Source of the DNA: Nautilus pompilius
Lineage: Eukaryota; Mollusca; Cephalopoda; Nautilida; Nautilidae
DNA: 64,000 bases
Assembly (NCBI GenBank): GCA_018389105.1
Contig: JACATO010000122.1
Location: 3,648,001 to 3,712,000 of the forward strand
Direction: 5' to 3'
A program made the translations under genes and the position numbers. Of the stretch, positions 22,740 to 35,889 are shown piece by piece; positions within the stretch are counted from its first letter, which is position 1; each line of letters starts with the position of its first letter. A model generated the notes under the pieces. It searched no databases. It was not told where the DNA came from and saw only the letters and a list, made by a program, of their open reading frames with translations.

Positions 22740-25700
22740 TCTGTATATACACTGACACATCTAAAAGGTATTTTTTCCTGGTAGAGATTTCTACAGAATC
22801 ATTTCAGCGATGAATTTAATTACGCCAAATTATTTTATATTGAAGATTTTAATTTTCTAATAATAATTTCAACAATGCCGAAGAATATAGAGATAATACC
22901 TATTAATACTTGTTTATAATTAATATCCAACAAAAACATTGAAAACAAAGTTACAAATGTTCTAGTAAATGCACATTACCATTTTCAGACTAAAAATAAA
23001 ATATCGTATCACATTTAAAATTATTAAAAAGTAATACAAAGTTAATGGATAACAAAACTAACATATTTAAAAGCAAAAGTTACTTGTATATTTGGGATAT
23101 CAATATTTGTTTTCAAAAACGTAATCACCAACATAAAATATAAATCTAAATAGTTTGCAATTTTAACATATACAACAGAAATATACAGAAGTATAAATAT
23201 GTAAATTATATGTATATAAAATTTTTGACAAAATCATTAATGTAACAAATATTTTATTCGTTTAATGTTGCTTTAAAATCATAAATAAATAAAGTTTTAA
23301 TATCTAATAGTTTCTAGTTCGTAATTCCTGTCCAGTATCATTAACTCCACATAACATGCCCAGAATTTCTAGAAATACGGTTAAGACCAGACGTTTACTT
23401 TTGACACTCATTCTTTATACATGGTAAGACATCGATATATGCAGCTGCAAATATCTGGAATTTAATAAAATTAATTGGGTGCTATCCGTTTGTGTTGACA
23501 GTCTATCCAATTGAAAAGATACACTTAAAATAATCTTCTACCTATATATATTTTGGTTTTAAAAATAAAATTTTAATATAACTCCACAAGAAAAAAATCA
23601 AATTAACCAAATCTCCAAAGATATGATAAGTATTAAAATCTCATTTTCATTTTTCAGACAAAAATCAAATATACATTAAAGGCAAGTGATGAAATAATGG
23701 ATATACGTTCCGCTTTGGAAAGATGTCTGTATAATTCATTTTAAAATTGCATTTAACTTTATAAGGAAAATTTATAGATGGAAACTTTTAAAGAACCACT
23801 GTCTATACTTTAATAAAAAAAATTTTCTAATTACAGCATTATGATTATTTTCAAAATGTAGATTAAAATTTTGGTTTATTTTTAACCAAAATTAAATAGA
23901 GAACCAATGAAAAGTAAATTTACTGATTACTGTCTCCTAATGATATTAATGAACTCGAAATCTAAAAATATATACTGTAAAACAAGATGTACGTTATTTC
24001 AATGTTTTTATTGTAATATAACAGAATTTTGTATTATAAAGTTCTTTACAGATGCGTTAATACATTTTAATAGAACATTACATAATGTCGTACTGTGAAT
24101 ATTGACAAGGCAAACAAACATAAATGTTTAAGCATCAACCTCTTTAACTCTTTCACAAACAATGAAAATTGTGTGAACTAAGTTAGCCAGATACTTTAAA
24201 TATTTCTTCGTGAATTATTTTTTCAGTCATAAACATTTTGAATGAGAATTTAGAACCTCGCTGTCGTCTGCAAAAGTACAAAAAGTAAAGAAATAAATTG
24301 TATGCTATCTCAGTGTTGTTTAGTCTAGCATACTCGGAAGTCTTTTTACAGAGTTGATATAAATTAAAATAAAATGCATACGACATTTTAAACGTTTTCA
24401 ATCTACTTAATAATAAAAACATTCAAAATTCATCAAAATTACGTTATTATTTTAGCACCTCGCAAGTCATTGATATGTTCCTGGTGCAAGTCGTTCTTAG
24501 CAAGATTCCGTCTAAATTCCACTGTCACCTATGAGTATGTTAGCAAAAATCAAAGTAAATAATTTCCTTTATTTTTGTTAGAATTATTTGTTTATAAACA
24601 AGCAGTAAAAACCGGGGTCAAATACTTATACAGAAATTACTTAATGGCATAGGTGAATCTATAAAGTATGAGGTCGTTTGTTTATTTTTGTCAAAGTTTG
24701 CACTAACATTTTTGGTAGTCACGACATCACATCGTAAATCTCTATGAGCGCAAGGTATATATATATATATATATATTCATATCAGAAGTTATCATTAGGA
24801 TAATTTCTACTGAGCAAAACCAAATTATGAACATTCAGATACATTTTAAAACATCAAGGTATGCCTTTGAAAAGAAAAAGCTTATTAAAACAATCAGATT
24901 AAAATTTTCATTAAAATCACTCTTTTCCTTTCATAATCCATGCATTATATAATTGGTCACCTTTATCTAATTCTTTCCAAGAAAGAAAATACTATAATTG
25001 TGTGACAATCTAGTTTTAGCAAACTCATGCATAACTTAAATTCATTAAACAAATAAAGAAGAAATTGTAGAGAGTAAATTTTATGTACAAAAATAAATAA
25101 ATATTCAAAATTTTCTAGATGGTTTACTATTATTTTTTGTGGCAACTTCCCATTATTTTACTTTGGATTTTAGAGAACTCGCAGACATAACAGACGTGCA
25201 CATTTAAAAATTCGAATTTTGTTTTTTTGAAAATTTTTGGCCTTTTCTTTATTTTTGTGCTTTTTTATAGACTTAAATTTTTATGGAAACTACAAAACCA
25301 AGTAGAATTAAATATTAATATTTATTCAGAACAAACGAAATATTTCTATTTTGTTACCAAATTAATCCGTAAAACGTAAGTTTATTTTATGGATTTATAT
25401 TAGTCAGTTGTGCTTTAAGCTCACTAAAATGCTCACTATAAAATTCTACGTTGGCAGACAAACAACCTTACACTTTTTAAAATAAATAAAGAAAAGAATA
25501 CAACATCAATGTATTCTGAAATTCCAATATCTTTCGTACCGTGAAACAATTGCATGATGTAAATGGAAAAGACCAGCAGGTGTTCTCAAACGGTGCATGT
25601 AACCAGGATGTGCTAAATTTTATCTACGCAGAACATCAGATCATAAACGCCACTGACATTTACTATGACAGTTAAACAACAGCCCTTTTTTAACAGAAAG

Positions 25701-27120
25701 ACTTGGAGGACTATTAATGAGAAATAACGCAGCAATAAGGATTTTAAAATCATCGTGTTTTGACACCATTCGGACAAAAAGCAATCCCTGTTTCCTTCCA
25801 ACACTGTTAAAAATACTACTTCAGACATTCTTAAATGCAGGTCTTCGGATTTATATATCTTGCATTTAATTTTTTTTCTCGAAGCATGACTAAAATTTTA
25901 TCAAAATTATTTGACTGATTCAAACATTAAGCTATGCTAAATTTCGATCCAGAATTAATGCTCACAAATTAATGTGGCCTAGACCTAGTAATACGTAGCT
26001 TTCAAACACAAAATCAAGCATTCACCTATTGCTTAAATCATTAAATAAAGATTATTGAAAAGCGTGCTTACTCATTTGAGAAATGAAAATCGTTGCGACA
26101 ATAAAGAAAAACGGGTAGATTAATGTTTGCTTTTTATAATTTATTTTGATTTCTACTAAAAGTATATTTTTGTGCCATTTTCATATGTTTTAACTTTAAA
26201 AATTTGTTCATTTAATAGCTATTTAATTTAATAAAATAGATCATAAAAGAATCTAAAAGTACTTGTGATTTCTTAGTTATGTAGTAATACTAATTAACAA
26301 AACAATGCTTAAGGATAAAATATAATGATGATGACAACAGGAAAGGATTGGTAAATAATATAGGTTCATAAGCTAGTTGTTTTACTATTAATAAGGTAAT
26401 CTGAAAACCCCATACGACTCTCCAACTACTAAAAAAATGTTTAAAAAATCAGTCGCTCAACATCAAAAGGGGTAAAATTATTTTGATAAACACTAATATA
26501 TAATAGATTTAAAGTAAAGATAAATATTCCATTATAAGTGACTTAAATAAATCTAAACTAACCGCGTACTTAGCAGTTATGCTTGGTGAAAAATTACAGT
26601 CTTGCTTGCTACAGAGTAGCATTGAACAATTATCAATGGTTTTTCAATACTGAGATTAAACCATAAATGTTTAACCATTTTCAAAACCTGTTCATTTATG
26701 AATAGTAGATAGTTTCGGTTAGAGTAATTGGTCCATTTTATAGGTTTTCATCTCTATTACTGTAAAAAATTAAAGAACCAGATTATTTCATTGACGCTTA
26801 AAATATTAATATTCATATTTTACAAAGATCAAAAGTACATATTTTACATACGTCCATTTTTCTTAGATTATAATGAAATTTCATTTTGAGAAACGTTTAA
26901 AAATCCCAATATCAATTGCTTATATTTGAAATTTTTCTGGACAACAGATAAAATATAGTAATGCATAACTTTTTATTACTTTTACAATTAGTATAAAGCC
27001 AATTTAAGTCAAATGTGCTCGGATTATGGAGATGCTCCAGAAAAACCTTTAAATTCTGAGATTACTACTCTAGGAGAGCAGTAAAACAACTTTGTTTTTT
27101 AGCCGCTAAGCTGTACGAGT
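22740..27120. other. AT-rich stretch with small chance frames
   Basis: Frames of 60-80 codons (23907-24098 plus, 24183-24422 minus, 24963-25145 minus, 25613-25828 minus) show no recognisable domains. A short TA microsatellite lies at 24756-24776. I see no transposon motif. Confidence 0.5.
24756..24776. repeat. (TA)n microsatellite
   Basis: An uninterrupted alternating TA run of about 21 bases. Confidence 0.9.
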
Positions 27121-27129
27121 AAACAGTCA

Positions 27130-27700
27130 ACTACATCGAACGACATAAAGGTGACATTCTCAAAAACATGTTGCTCAGATCGATTGGAAAATTAAACAAC
27201 TGTTTAAAATGGCATATGACGTCCGTTAACATTTTAAGGAAATTTGGAGAACCAGTCGACCTCCACAAAAATTATCCAAAAACGGCTTTATGGTTTAGAA
27301 ATAATGGACATGTTTCCAGAAGAATATCGTTTGTTTGTTTTAAGAATAAAAAGAACTGTCTTCAGTTCGCCAATGACAATCTTTACTGGGCTCTTGGAAT
27401 TTAAGGCAAGTGCTCTGGTCCGATGAATCACGGTTCAAGATGTTTAGATCAGATGTTAAGACTTATATTTGGCAAAGATTTGATAAAGCATTTTATCTGA
27501 AGTGTACTTGGGCAAATTTATTAAGGTATGGGTCCGTTTATTTCAAAAAAGAACAGTTCATATTCCTCGTAAGCATGCACTGATGAATCGGTTTCTTTAC
27601 CTGGACATTTTGACCAATATATTATATAACCATATTCTGACAATTGCTTCCCTCTTAGCTAGACGTTCCAACATCCAAAATATTTAGTAGCCATCATTAA
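27130..27700 (+). mobile_element. Tc1-like transposase relic
   Basis: The plus strand reads NKKNCLQFANDNLYWALGI (27345-27400). The near-perfect first catalytic block of Tc1 transposases, VLWSDESRFKMF (27410-27445), follows, then VKTYIWQRFDKAFYLKC. A later frame has LMNRFLYLDILTNILYNHIL (about 27581-27640), which corresponds to the family's 'MN...Y..IL...+.P' block. The QDN and DD34E distal blocks are missing, so the copy is truncated at its 3' end. Frame changes and stops are frequent. The flanking terminal repeats were not found. Confidence 0.7.
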
Positions 27701-27704
27701 GCAC

Positions 27705-30700
27705 TGTCTCAACAGATTAGAAAACTCCAGTTCTAAAATAATCTGCTCAAAGCTCTAATTTGAATCTAATAAAAACTCTATGAAACGATATACACGAAGC
27801 TCTTTAAAATGAAAAGGTAATAATTTGGAACAATTTTTTTTAAAGTATTTAATCTACTCTAGCTGATATTTATACAGACAGGTGCATTCGGTTTGTGGAC
27901 TTCATTTATAACCGTTCTAAAACTGTAATTGTTATAATTGTTGTTTATACCTATGAGACTAAATACTAATAATACTTTGATTTCTTCATCTCATTAAATT
28001 TTTAAGAATTTGATTTTTATGATACAATTTTGAGTATTTCATTTAAATTTTGTCGCTATGAAATTTTTATCAATGTAAGAAAAGTGAGGGTTTCCAAATT
28101 ATTTATTACCAATAATGTTAATTAATGTCAAACGGAAAAAGAACAAAATGTTTTTTCTATCAATACAATTGCCATAATAAAGTTTATTGTTATATATTTA
28201 AATTGACAATTTATGTTTGTTCTGTGATCTTTCTTAAATTTTTATCTGCCATTGTACATCAATAATTTTGTAGAAACACGTATTTATTGCTTTGTGACTG
28301 AGAAATTAAAAGCTATATAGCTACAATAAATTTAAAAATAAATTATTAGCAACAATAACTAGAAAAAAAGAAGCAAAATAGTGGGTGTAACGCGGAATAT
28401 GACTTTTTCAGTAACAAATAAACCTACAATTAAATTTCTGTTCGTGATTTATTAAGATTTGCATCCTTTTTTCAAATTGTAGACATTTCACTTTCGAAAT
28501 ATTTACCGCTGTTCGTTACTGTGAACAGACCATCTGTGGATGTAAAGAACTACTAGTATGAAATTTGCGCCAAAACACCTGCAGCTAGCATTTAAAGCGT
28601 AGGCTCAATTAGCGGCGGTGTGCAGTCCAATCCCAAGAGCCGCAGAATAATCGCAAATCGTCTGCCTTCTGGAAATAAGGACTTTTGCCTACTATTGATA
28701 GATGACCACATGCCAAAGAAAATCAACTTATTTATGAATGTCAAAATACCGATCTAAATTAGCCTAGTAGAAAGAGATAGCTTAATACATTTTAATATTA
28801 CTGAAAAGGATTATCTAAAATGAAGTAAATTTAATAGAATTTCTCATATTATTCATTGTCTGTACGCAATAGATTTATGGTCGTTTTAAAAGGTAAATCT
28901 ATATTTTAAAATTTAGAAAATATATAACAAAACTTATGTTTTTGAAGTCAGTATCAAAAATACAGTCAAAAAATAAGTTTATAATAAGTACATAACTGTA
29001 GAGAGTTTAAAATCTATAAGAGTACAGAACTATGTGAAAATCTTTGGTTACTCTAATCTTATTATGTTTTATATATAAAAATATTTGTAAGATACTAGCA
29101 TACATTTATGTATTTCAAATCATGCGTAGTGATAACACACAGCAACAGTATTGAAAATATGATGGGCTTGAAATTTTATTATTAACAAACTTATTTTGTT
29201 TTATTTTTCTTGAATAATTTTACAATTCAGCGCTATTTATTTTAATGTTAATTGAAACACTTTTTAAATTGTAGCAAAACATTCTTTGGTTATATTAAGA
29301 CTTGTTATACAAAAAGATAAATGTATTACTTTGTTTATTTTCCAAAATTATTTAAGTTAATAAACATTAATAAAACTCTATTCAATGCTACGCTAGAATG
29401 ACAGGTCTTCAAAAACATTCAAAGTGCCCTATAAGCTGAATTTTCACCTATTGTATGCATCCTTTAATGAAGAAATTTATGTAAACTTTTAGCTTTGTTA
29501 AAAGATTATAAATCCCATTCCAAGCACATTAAAGAATGTAGCAAGTTAATTTATTAGAGGAACTTCACCATCACAGAAAACGAAAACTTTACCTGAAGAT
29601 ATACTACTTATTAAATTGTATTAGTATAAGTTGTACTGACAATAATTTAAATCAAAATTTGTCTAGGTAGTGGCCACAACTTGTTTGGATTTAAAACTTC
29701 AAATTCATAAATCATTTTAATCAACTATCTGAATTCTACTTTAAATGAAAACAAAACTTCTATTTTTTAAATATTTTTAAATTTTTTCTTTTTCTTTTTT
29801 GAACGTTAAAATGTATGTGTCGGGGTACACTTTTCCTGTTTGTCGGATTTTATTGTACTTTTTGTGCCGGGGTCCGGATATATTCGGTTGAAGATTAACC
29901 TGGGATGTTTCGTATGTTTATTTACCACTTCTGATATTTTAAATTTTGTTGAAATGCAAATTAATATCTGTTAATTTTTCTATTATAAAATTTAATAATG
30001 TGTAATAAGTTAAACATCTAAAAGAAAAGAAAATTTGTCATTCTGATGTGGCTTAGATTGAAAATCTAATTATTCATTTCATATTGTGAATCTGATTAGC
30101 ATTATATTCATTTAAAATTGACCGTAATCCTGCTATATAAAAAAATAATCAAACGCTTTGACAGAAGCTGCAGTTGTCCTTGTTTTCTTCTACTGTTTAA
30201 GGTACATAATAACTCTATAGAAAATTAGATATTCTGTTTCCAATAAACCAGGAAAATTTTAAAATCTACAAGATTCATGCGAATAAAATTAATGAAGGCC
30301 ACACTGGAAGTAGTCGCTTTAACTTGTGAAAGCGCCAAACTATAAAACATAATACGATATTTTTATATTAATGACCAATGGTATGTATTAAGAACACTGG
30401 GAAGTTAGGAGCTTTCAAATTCAGTCATAACTTGTTTTGAAAGGTTCCTAAGAGAGTGGATAAGAAAATCCGTTGGATTTGGGTGTTTAACAATAGTGTA
30501 ATTAGGTGAAAGTAAGAAATTCCGTCTGACTGCTGGTTAAAACAGTGATTGAGTTGTCCGACCATGAAATAGATGAAAAGAGTGAACCTGTGCTGACATG
30601 TAAATATTGTAGAACCGCATGTTATTTAGGTATTTAATTCTAAAATCTGGTATTCAAAGATATAAAATCTGTTTACAGTAGTCCTATTCTATTTTAATGT

Positions 30701-31185
30701 AAATTGCATAACGTTGTAGTATAAACAATTATTTAAAAAACAATTATGGATAACATTATAAATTATTAAAATAAAATGCATTATTATTTAAGTAATTTGC
30801 ATTTCAAAGCTATGTTCCAGATGCTTTTTTAAAAAAGGATTTCGATGAGGATAAATACGGTAGCATTATCTTTAAAATAACGCATTTAACAGCTCTTTTC
30901 TTTTGTTCAGTGTAAACTCAATTTACCTTTCACACTCGTTGACGAGAAACTTATTTAATCATCATTTTATTTAAATCTCTTGAAAACTTAATATTTTAAG
31001 AAAATATTTGATATAGAGCTGCTTTAAAAATTTTAATAACCAGTAGATTTTAGATAAGGTTAACTCGTTTCACTTTACAGTCTTTTTATTTATTATATTA
31101 TTATGTTAATGCGGCTAAAATTATCTTTTAAGACAAATTCATTTAAAGATATCCAGATATTTAAAATCTTTAGAATGTACTTAAA
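27705..31185. other. Gene-poor AT-rich stretch with two odd patches
   Basis: At 28610-28750 an AG-preceded frame reads SNPKSRRIIANRLPSGNKDF and stays open for about 43 codons; it could be an exon relic or chance. At 29818-29880 two similar G-rich words (tgtcggggtacac and tgccggggtccgg) lie about 50 bp apart. I see no other structure. Confidence 0.4.
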
Positions 31186-31189
31186 CGAG

Positions 31190-31500
31190 ATAAATCGTCC
31201 TCGCCACCGGTAAATCTAAAATGGTTAATGTCAATAAGGGACCTAAAACACGTGATCGGAAGCACCCTGCGGCTGCAGATAAGTGTAGGACTAGAGAATT
31301 GCCTTTGGACTGTTATCCACACAAAGAGCATCGCTGATTAGGTATATCGAACGCAAGCAGGTTCACGACCTTTGCCAAGAAGAAAACATCAAAGAAAAGA
31401 AAGGCTGCTGTGAAACAGAGCCCGGCTAACAAAACAACAGCTGGGGCAGTAATCTACTCTGCAAACAGACTACTTAAGTAAACAGCTACCGTGTTTCCAT
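31190..31500 (+). mobile_element. Possible Tc1-like N-terminal (DNA-binding) fragment
   Basis: A GC-richer patch reads, in one plus-strand frame with two stops, YRTQAGSRPLPRRKHQRKER and then RARLTKQQLGQ (about 31349-31450). A basic 'GRPR'-like linker followed by a 'R..R.T..QL' helix is the layout between the two helix-turn-helix motifs of Tc1 transposases. The catalytic part is absent. The match is loose and a low-complexity basic sequence is a fair alternative. Confidence 0.3.
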
Positions 31501-31812
31501 TATGGAAGGTTAATTTGTATGGAACATCTTACTTTTAGACTTTTTTATTTATATATAAAATTTACTCTGATTGACTAAACAAGGATTTTCAAGATAGCGC
31601 TTCGTTAGAAAATTTCAATCAATTAATAATTAACTCTTTGAAAAGTATGCCCTCATTTATTAAAATGTTAATCTAAAATGCTTAAAATGTGAGAATGAAA
31701 ATCGACATTATTATTTTTATATACATATTATTTTCACAATAAGTTAAGCAGAGTAATTTTTGATAGCATATTTTTTTAAGATAAGACGAACTCTCCTCAT
31801 TCGATTAATATA

Positions 31813-32700
31813 TTAGTAATAGGTAGACCCAACATTCCCATATCGCAGGGTCTGGACTTTGTAATGAAAAATATCGATGAGGCTATTTGTCACTGCTTGG
31901 TCCAAATTCTTCCCATGAGTGAGTGCAGCCTTCAGTTTAGATAAGCCAGACACCGATGTTTTATGAAGATGTTTTCCGACTGTGTATATGTTCACGTCCC
32001 GGATCTGTAATGTATGCCAGATTTTTTGAAGGTTTGTCACCACTTTCAGAGTGTGGCTTTGCCAAAGTAACAATTTTCACATCTTACTACACGAGAGTGT
32101 CGCGAATGGAAGACAATGGTGAAAAATTGTAGGATCTTTATTAAGAGAGAAGACAAATGTGTTTTGTGGCGCTGAACCTCCCAGCGTTTAATACCAAATT
32201 ATGTTCTGTGGCTTTAAATATAGTTACTATATTAAACTGTCATTTGTGGAAATCGGAATCAATGAACATCCTTGATTTCTCCAGTTATGCCCACCTATCT
32301 GATATAAATGCTTAACTTTAATTCGTCAACGCATAGAGGGCAATTCCAATAGTGTTAAGGTTTCTGAGTAGTTTTGTGGCAGAATCTTTGATGAAAATGT
32401 TTTTAGGTTACTTTTTGAGGCCTTTCTATGACAAAGTAGTTAAAGAACTAGCTGCATCTTAATCACAAGATCATCAATGCAATGCATTGTCATCTGCTTC
32501 GAAGTGAGTCATAGCATACCTGGCAAGGTGCGTAATGTGACAGATGACGCTTTTCCAGAACCATGGTTAGCGGCATACGATTATCCTTATATTATGCAAA
32601 GATTCTGTCTTACACAAATAGCTAAGAATCTTATGCTATTCTGATCGGTTACTAATCACACATTGTCTTCGGGTAAAGTGGAAAATATCACAAAACCCAA
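31813..32700 (-). other. Unidentified decayed coding-like region
   Basis: A minus-strand frame of 86 codons (32073-31813) includes HLHKTSVSGLSKLKAALTHG. Further up, broken frames read VICHITHLARYAMTHFEADD (about 32490-32550) and KDSATKLLRNLNTIGIALYA (about 32330-32390). The region is less AT-rich than its flanks and has a coding flavour, but I cannot assign it to a family. A transposon relic next to the Tc1-like copy at 33 kb is the most likely origin. Confidence 0.25.
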
Positions 32701-32899
32701 AATTTCTGCTATAAAATGTGTGCAATAAGTATTTCCACAAACGAAAACGTTATGCTATTTTACAAAAATAACAAGAGTGCATCAGTCGAGGCATGTAACA
32801 TTTATACTTTCAACGTAGAAGCTATCCATAGGTATTAATTAAATATATTCATTTTGTCACAATTTTCATAAATATATAAATCATAGTAATCTCCGAGAG

Positions 32900-33410
32900 C
32901 ATTTCTACATCTTCAAATAAAAAATTTAAGTTTTTTTATTACTTCGTAGGCTCGTCTTGTGCCCACGTCACTGTCTGGCATCTTTCGTGTATAGTAAACA
33001 TCAGGATATAAACTTTTCCAGTTCTTTTGTTATAGTTTACGACGTTTCTTTTTTAGCAGAATGATTACCCTGATGTTTTATTTCTTCCCAAAGATGCTTT
33101 ACTTATTTATTTTATGATATGGAAGAAAAGCTATCAAGCATTTGCCTGTTTCTTATCTAAGAATGCCTTCACTCGCTTTGATGTGTGCTTTGGATGACAA
33201 TAATGCTTAAAGGTATACTTGTGACCTATTAGTTTCTTGGCAGAAAGCATTATTTTATTCTTTAGAATTCACTCATAAATATCGGAATTTTTATCCCTTT
33301 GATGAAATGAAGGCAGGTACTACCACTAAAATGCTACACAGTAAGCTGCAGTCACTTTGGCAGTATTTCTCTGCTGACGTGAAACATGTGACATTCATCT
33401 GAGTCGATTT
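32900..33410 (-). mobile_element. Tc1-like transposase relic, C-terminal half
   Basis: The minus strand reads KNSDIYEXILKNKIMLSAKK (about 33230-33300), then YTFKHYCHPKHTSKRVKAFL (about 33160-33218). The latter aligns with the family's 'FQQDNDPKHTS..V..W' block, but the catalytic QDN has become HYC. Near 32950-33010 a YTRKMPDSD string corresponds to the C-terminal 'LV.SMP+R' block. The N-terminal half, including the SDES block, is missing, so the copy is 5'-truncated as well as broken by stops. Confidence 0.65.
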
Positions 33411-33419
33411 TGTTGAACT

Positions 33420-35155
33420 CTTTATTGTTATTTTTCTTTTCATATTCTTATTTCACTCTAAAAGATATAGTGGAAGTGTTAAACACTTAGAAATGAGATA
33501 TTTAAAATACATAATTACCAACAAAAAGGAATTCAAAAACGTTTGAAGTTTAAAATATTATTAATTCTTGTCCATACCATAAATTATAGTTAAGATGTCT
33601 TCTTTAATTCAAAATTACAATTTTTATACAGGTTAACGCTTAACTTTTAGATGTTTACATAATTCATAAGTTTATATTCAGTTCTTATAGTGGAACAGAA
33701 AATACGCGTGGTGAAAGGATAGATTTAACTGAATTTTTTCGAATATGGTATTATAAGGTATTTAACATTTTCAAGCATACCTAACTTTGCTCTATAAACA
33801 AATTCCTAAAAATTTAGAATTAATTCAAAAATTTAAGAAACATTTTTTATCAATATCATATTATATGTTTTAGGTAAATATAACACATGCAATTTCAAAA
33901 CTTTTAAATTAAAAATCCTAAAATAATACCGCAAAATATATGCAAAATCACTAGGAAATATCATTCACTCAAGTCTTATCTTAAAATTAAATAAAAATAG
34001 GTATGATAACTGGTTAAAGCGTAAACTGTACTAAATAGTTTTCTGGTATGCACTGACATTGCAAAACTTTTATTGCAACTATACAAATAAATATTTGTGA
34101 ATCCAACTTTAATATTATTATTTATCATAAGAAAGAAATTATATTGTCTACTTTGATAAATTTTGACTTGATAAATTGCTCTTTATCATACTAATATATT
34201 TTTATTAATCACTTTAACAAAACATCAGTATAGTCTGCAATAAATAGATTTTTAAATATTCAGCTGTATAATATAGTTTTTATGTATTTCAGTAAACTGA
34301 TTATATTAGTTTTCATGTTATTTATTTCAAGAATACATACTGAAAATATTTAATTTCTATTCCATTTAAATTATGTAAAGATGTATAACTGCATTTTCAT
34401 TATGCTTTGAGGTATTTTTCTTAAGAAGTGACTCTAATATATTATTTTTATTTTTATTTACATACTTGTGTTCATAAGTAAAAGCTAAAGATTCTGACCC
34501 GTGATGCACTTCTTTAAATCAATCCTAGTACTATTTACAAAAAGAATATATATATATTTTTGGTTTCTATTTTGTTGTTTTTCTTTTGCATACTCATTCA
34601 AAAAATAATCTAATGTTTTGTATTCCACTAAAATCCAAATTAAAATGCTTCTATCTTCAAGCATAAAAGATGCACATTATGAAGCAACAAGAAACATTAC
34701 TCATACAAAATTAATTTTGAGAATGTAAATTCGTACCTAAGAAAATTTAAGCAATAAATAAGGAAATCATAAATCAGACCTAAGGAATCTTTTCGCTGTA
34801 TATTTGGAGAAGAGTACTGAAAAATGAAATAGCTTAACATAAATATAAATACATTTTTTAAATTATTAAAATAAAATAATTCTAAGAAAACAAAAAATAA
34901 CAAGATACCGATAAAAATTTTAATAATTTATATCTGTTATGTCTCAAAGCCTAAAAACTAATAATAAGTTTAATTTATTTTAATTATGTATAAATACTGT
35001 TTACTCCGATCATTTTATTCGGCGCTTGAAATATTTTCGGTGGATTTTGTTAGGTATGTTTGTGATTCGAATTTAATAACAAAAATTTTTTTAAAAAATT
35101 CTGTTTGCCAGAATTTTGAAATATCATAACCATCTAATAGACTGAAATTTTTGGA
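33420..35155. other. AT-rich stretch, no gene seen
   Basis: There is only a 68-codon minus-strand frame at 34697-34903 rich in Phe, Tyr, Leu, Ile and Asn, typical of chance in AT-rich DNA. A short run of tatatata near 34550 is the only simple repeat. Confidence 0.5.
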
Positions 35156-35160
35156 AGCTG

Positions 35161-35290
35161 GTGATTCATTAGTCAGGCTACTTGATAACCAAGGTTGGGG
35201 GTCTTGAGTTCGATTTTAAATTTTGGCTTGTTCGGTTTGTAAAACCTTCATGAAATCGTTTCTTTCCCCGCTTCTTCACTAGTTGGTCGT
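35161..35290 (+). repeat. tRNA-derived SINE-like fragment
   Basis: Positions 35169-35215 read like a decayed tRNA. An A-box-like 'ttagtcaggctac' is followed by a 'cttgataaccaaggt' anticodon-arm-like segment and a B-box-like 'gagttcgattt'. The order and spacing suit a tRNA pol III promoter, but the acceptor stem does not pair, so it is not a working tRNA gene. The GC-richer 60-70 bp after it may be the SINE body. An isolated tRNA pseudogene is the alternative. Confidence 0.35.
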
Positions 35291-35633
35291 GTTGGCTATA
35301 TCCGTGCACTTTGATTTACTAATACATTTAAAAATAAAGAGATTTAGTGGTGATTGCACATTTTAAATAATGAGCAGGATAGGAAACGCTTTCTAGCGGC
35401 TAACCACGGCACTACGTTTTCTCCCCATGGTTGTCTCCAATGTAGAGATTGGTATGCTTCACAACAAAATTTATGATTTTGATTTAATATAAGCGGTAAA
35501 ATGAGTTCCTGTTATGTGAAAAATGACAAAACCTAAATCTTTTCTAGTTATTTTCCATGAAGGCAGGCAACCAGTTTTGTCTAAAATATCGCTCATTAAA
35601 GCACTGGTAAATTATTTCTCTTTGCTTATACAA

Positions 35634-35634
35634 G

Positions 35635-35665
<31 letters not shown>

Positions 35666-35689
35666 TGTGTGTGTGGTGTGTGTGTGTGT

Positions 35690-35723
<34 letters not shown>
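35634..35723. repeat. (GT)n microsatellite, interrupted
   Basis: About 90 bases of GT repeats with three 'gtggtg' interruptions. It produces long spurious frames on both strands (poly-Cys/Val and poly-His/Thr), which are not genes. Confidence 0.95.
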
Positions 35724-35725
<2 letters not shown>

Positions 35726-35751
35726 TAACGTGCAATCTGTTTGGTGTGCAG

Positions 35752-35882
35752 GTACTAATCCAAGAAGTTGGAGTCAAGAATTAGTGAAACAGTCCCAGCT
35801 TAACTCCGGGGCAACCTTGGCCAAAGTCATGATCGGCTTGCCCCACCAGACGACCAGCAATAACAACACGCTCCGTATTTGA
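35752..35882 (+). other. GC-rich exon-like island of unknown identity
   Basis: Immediately after the GT repeat, a stretch of clearly higher GC is open in one frame (TNPRSWSQELVKQSQLNSG..., ending NNNTLRI and a TGA at 35880-35882). It is preceded by 'tttggtgtgcag', which would serve as a splice acceptor. Such contrast against AT-rich flanks is what a terminal coding exon in a long-intron genome looks like. I do not recognise the protein. Against an exon, the block contains a hairpin (ggggcaa ... ttgcccc with an inner ttggccaa), so a structured repeat unit is also possible. The frame extending upstream through the GT repeat is spurious. Confidence 0.3.
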
Positions 35883-35889
35883 TCTGAGT

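Noticed and set aside
24756..24776. TA run as a promoter or origin-like element
   Set aside because: It is a simple microsatellite without neighbouring gene or other signal.
35523..35882. 119-codon plus-strand frame rich in Cys and Val, and its 77-codon His/Thr opposite-strand frame
   Set aside because: Both are produced by the GT microsatellite; only the part after 35752 has a coding look.
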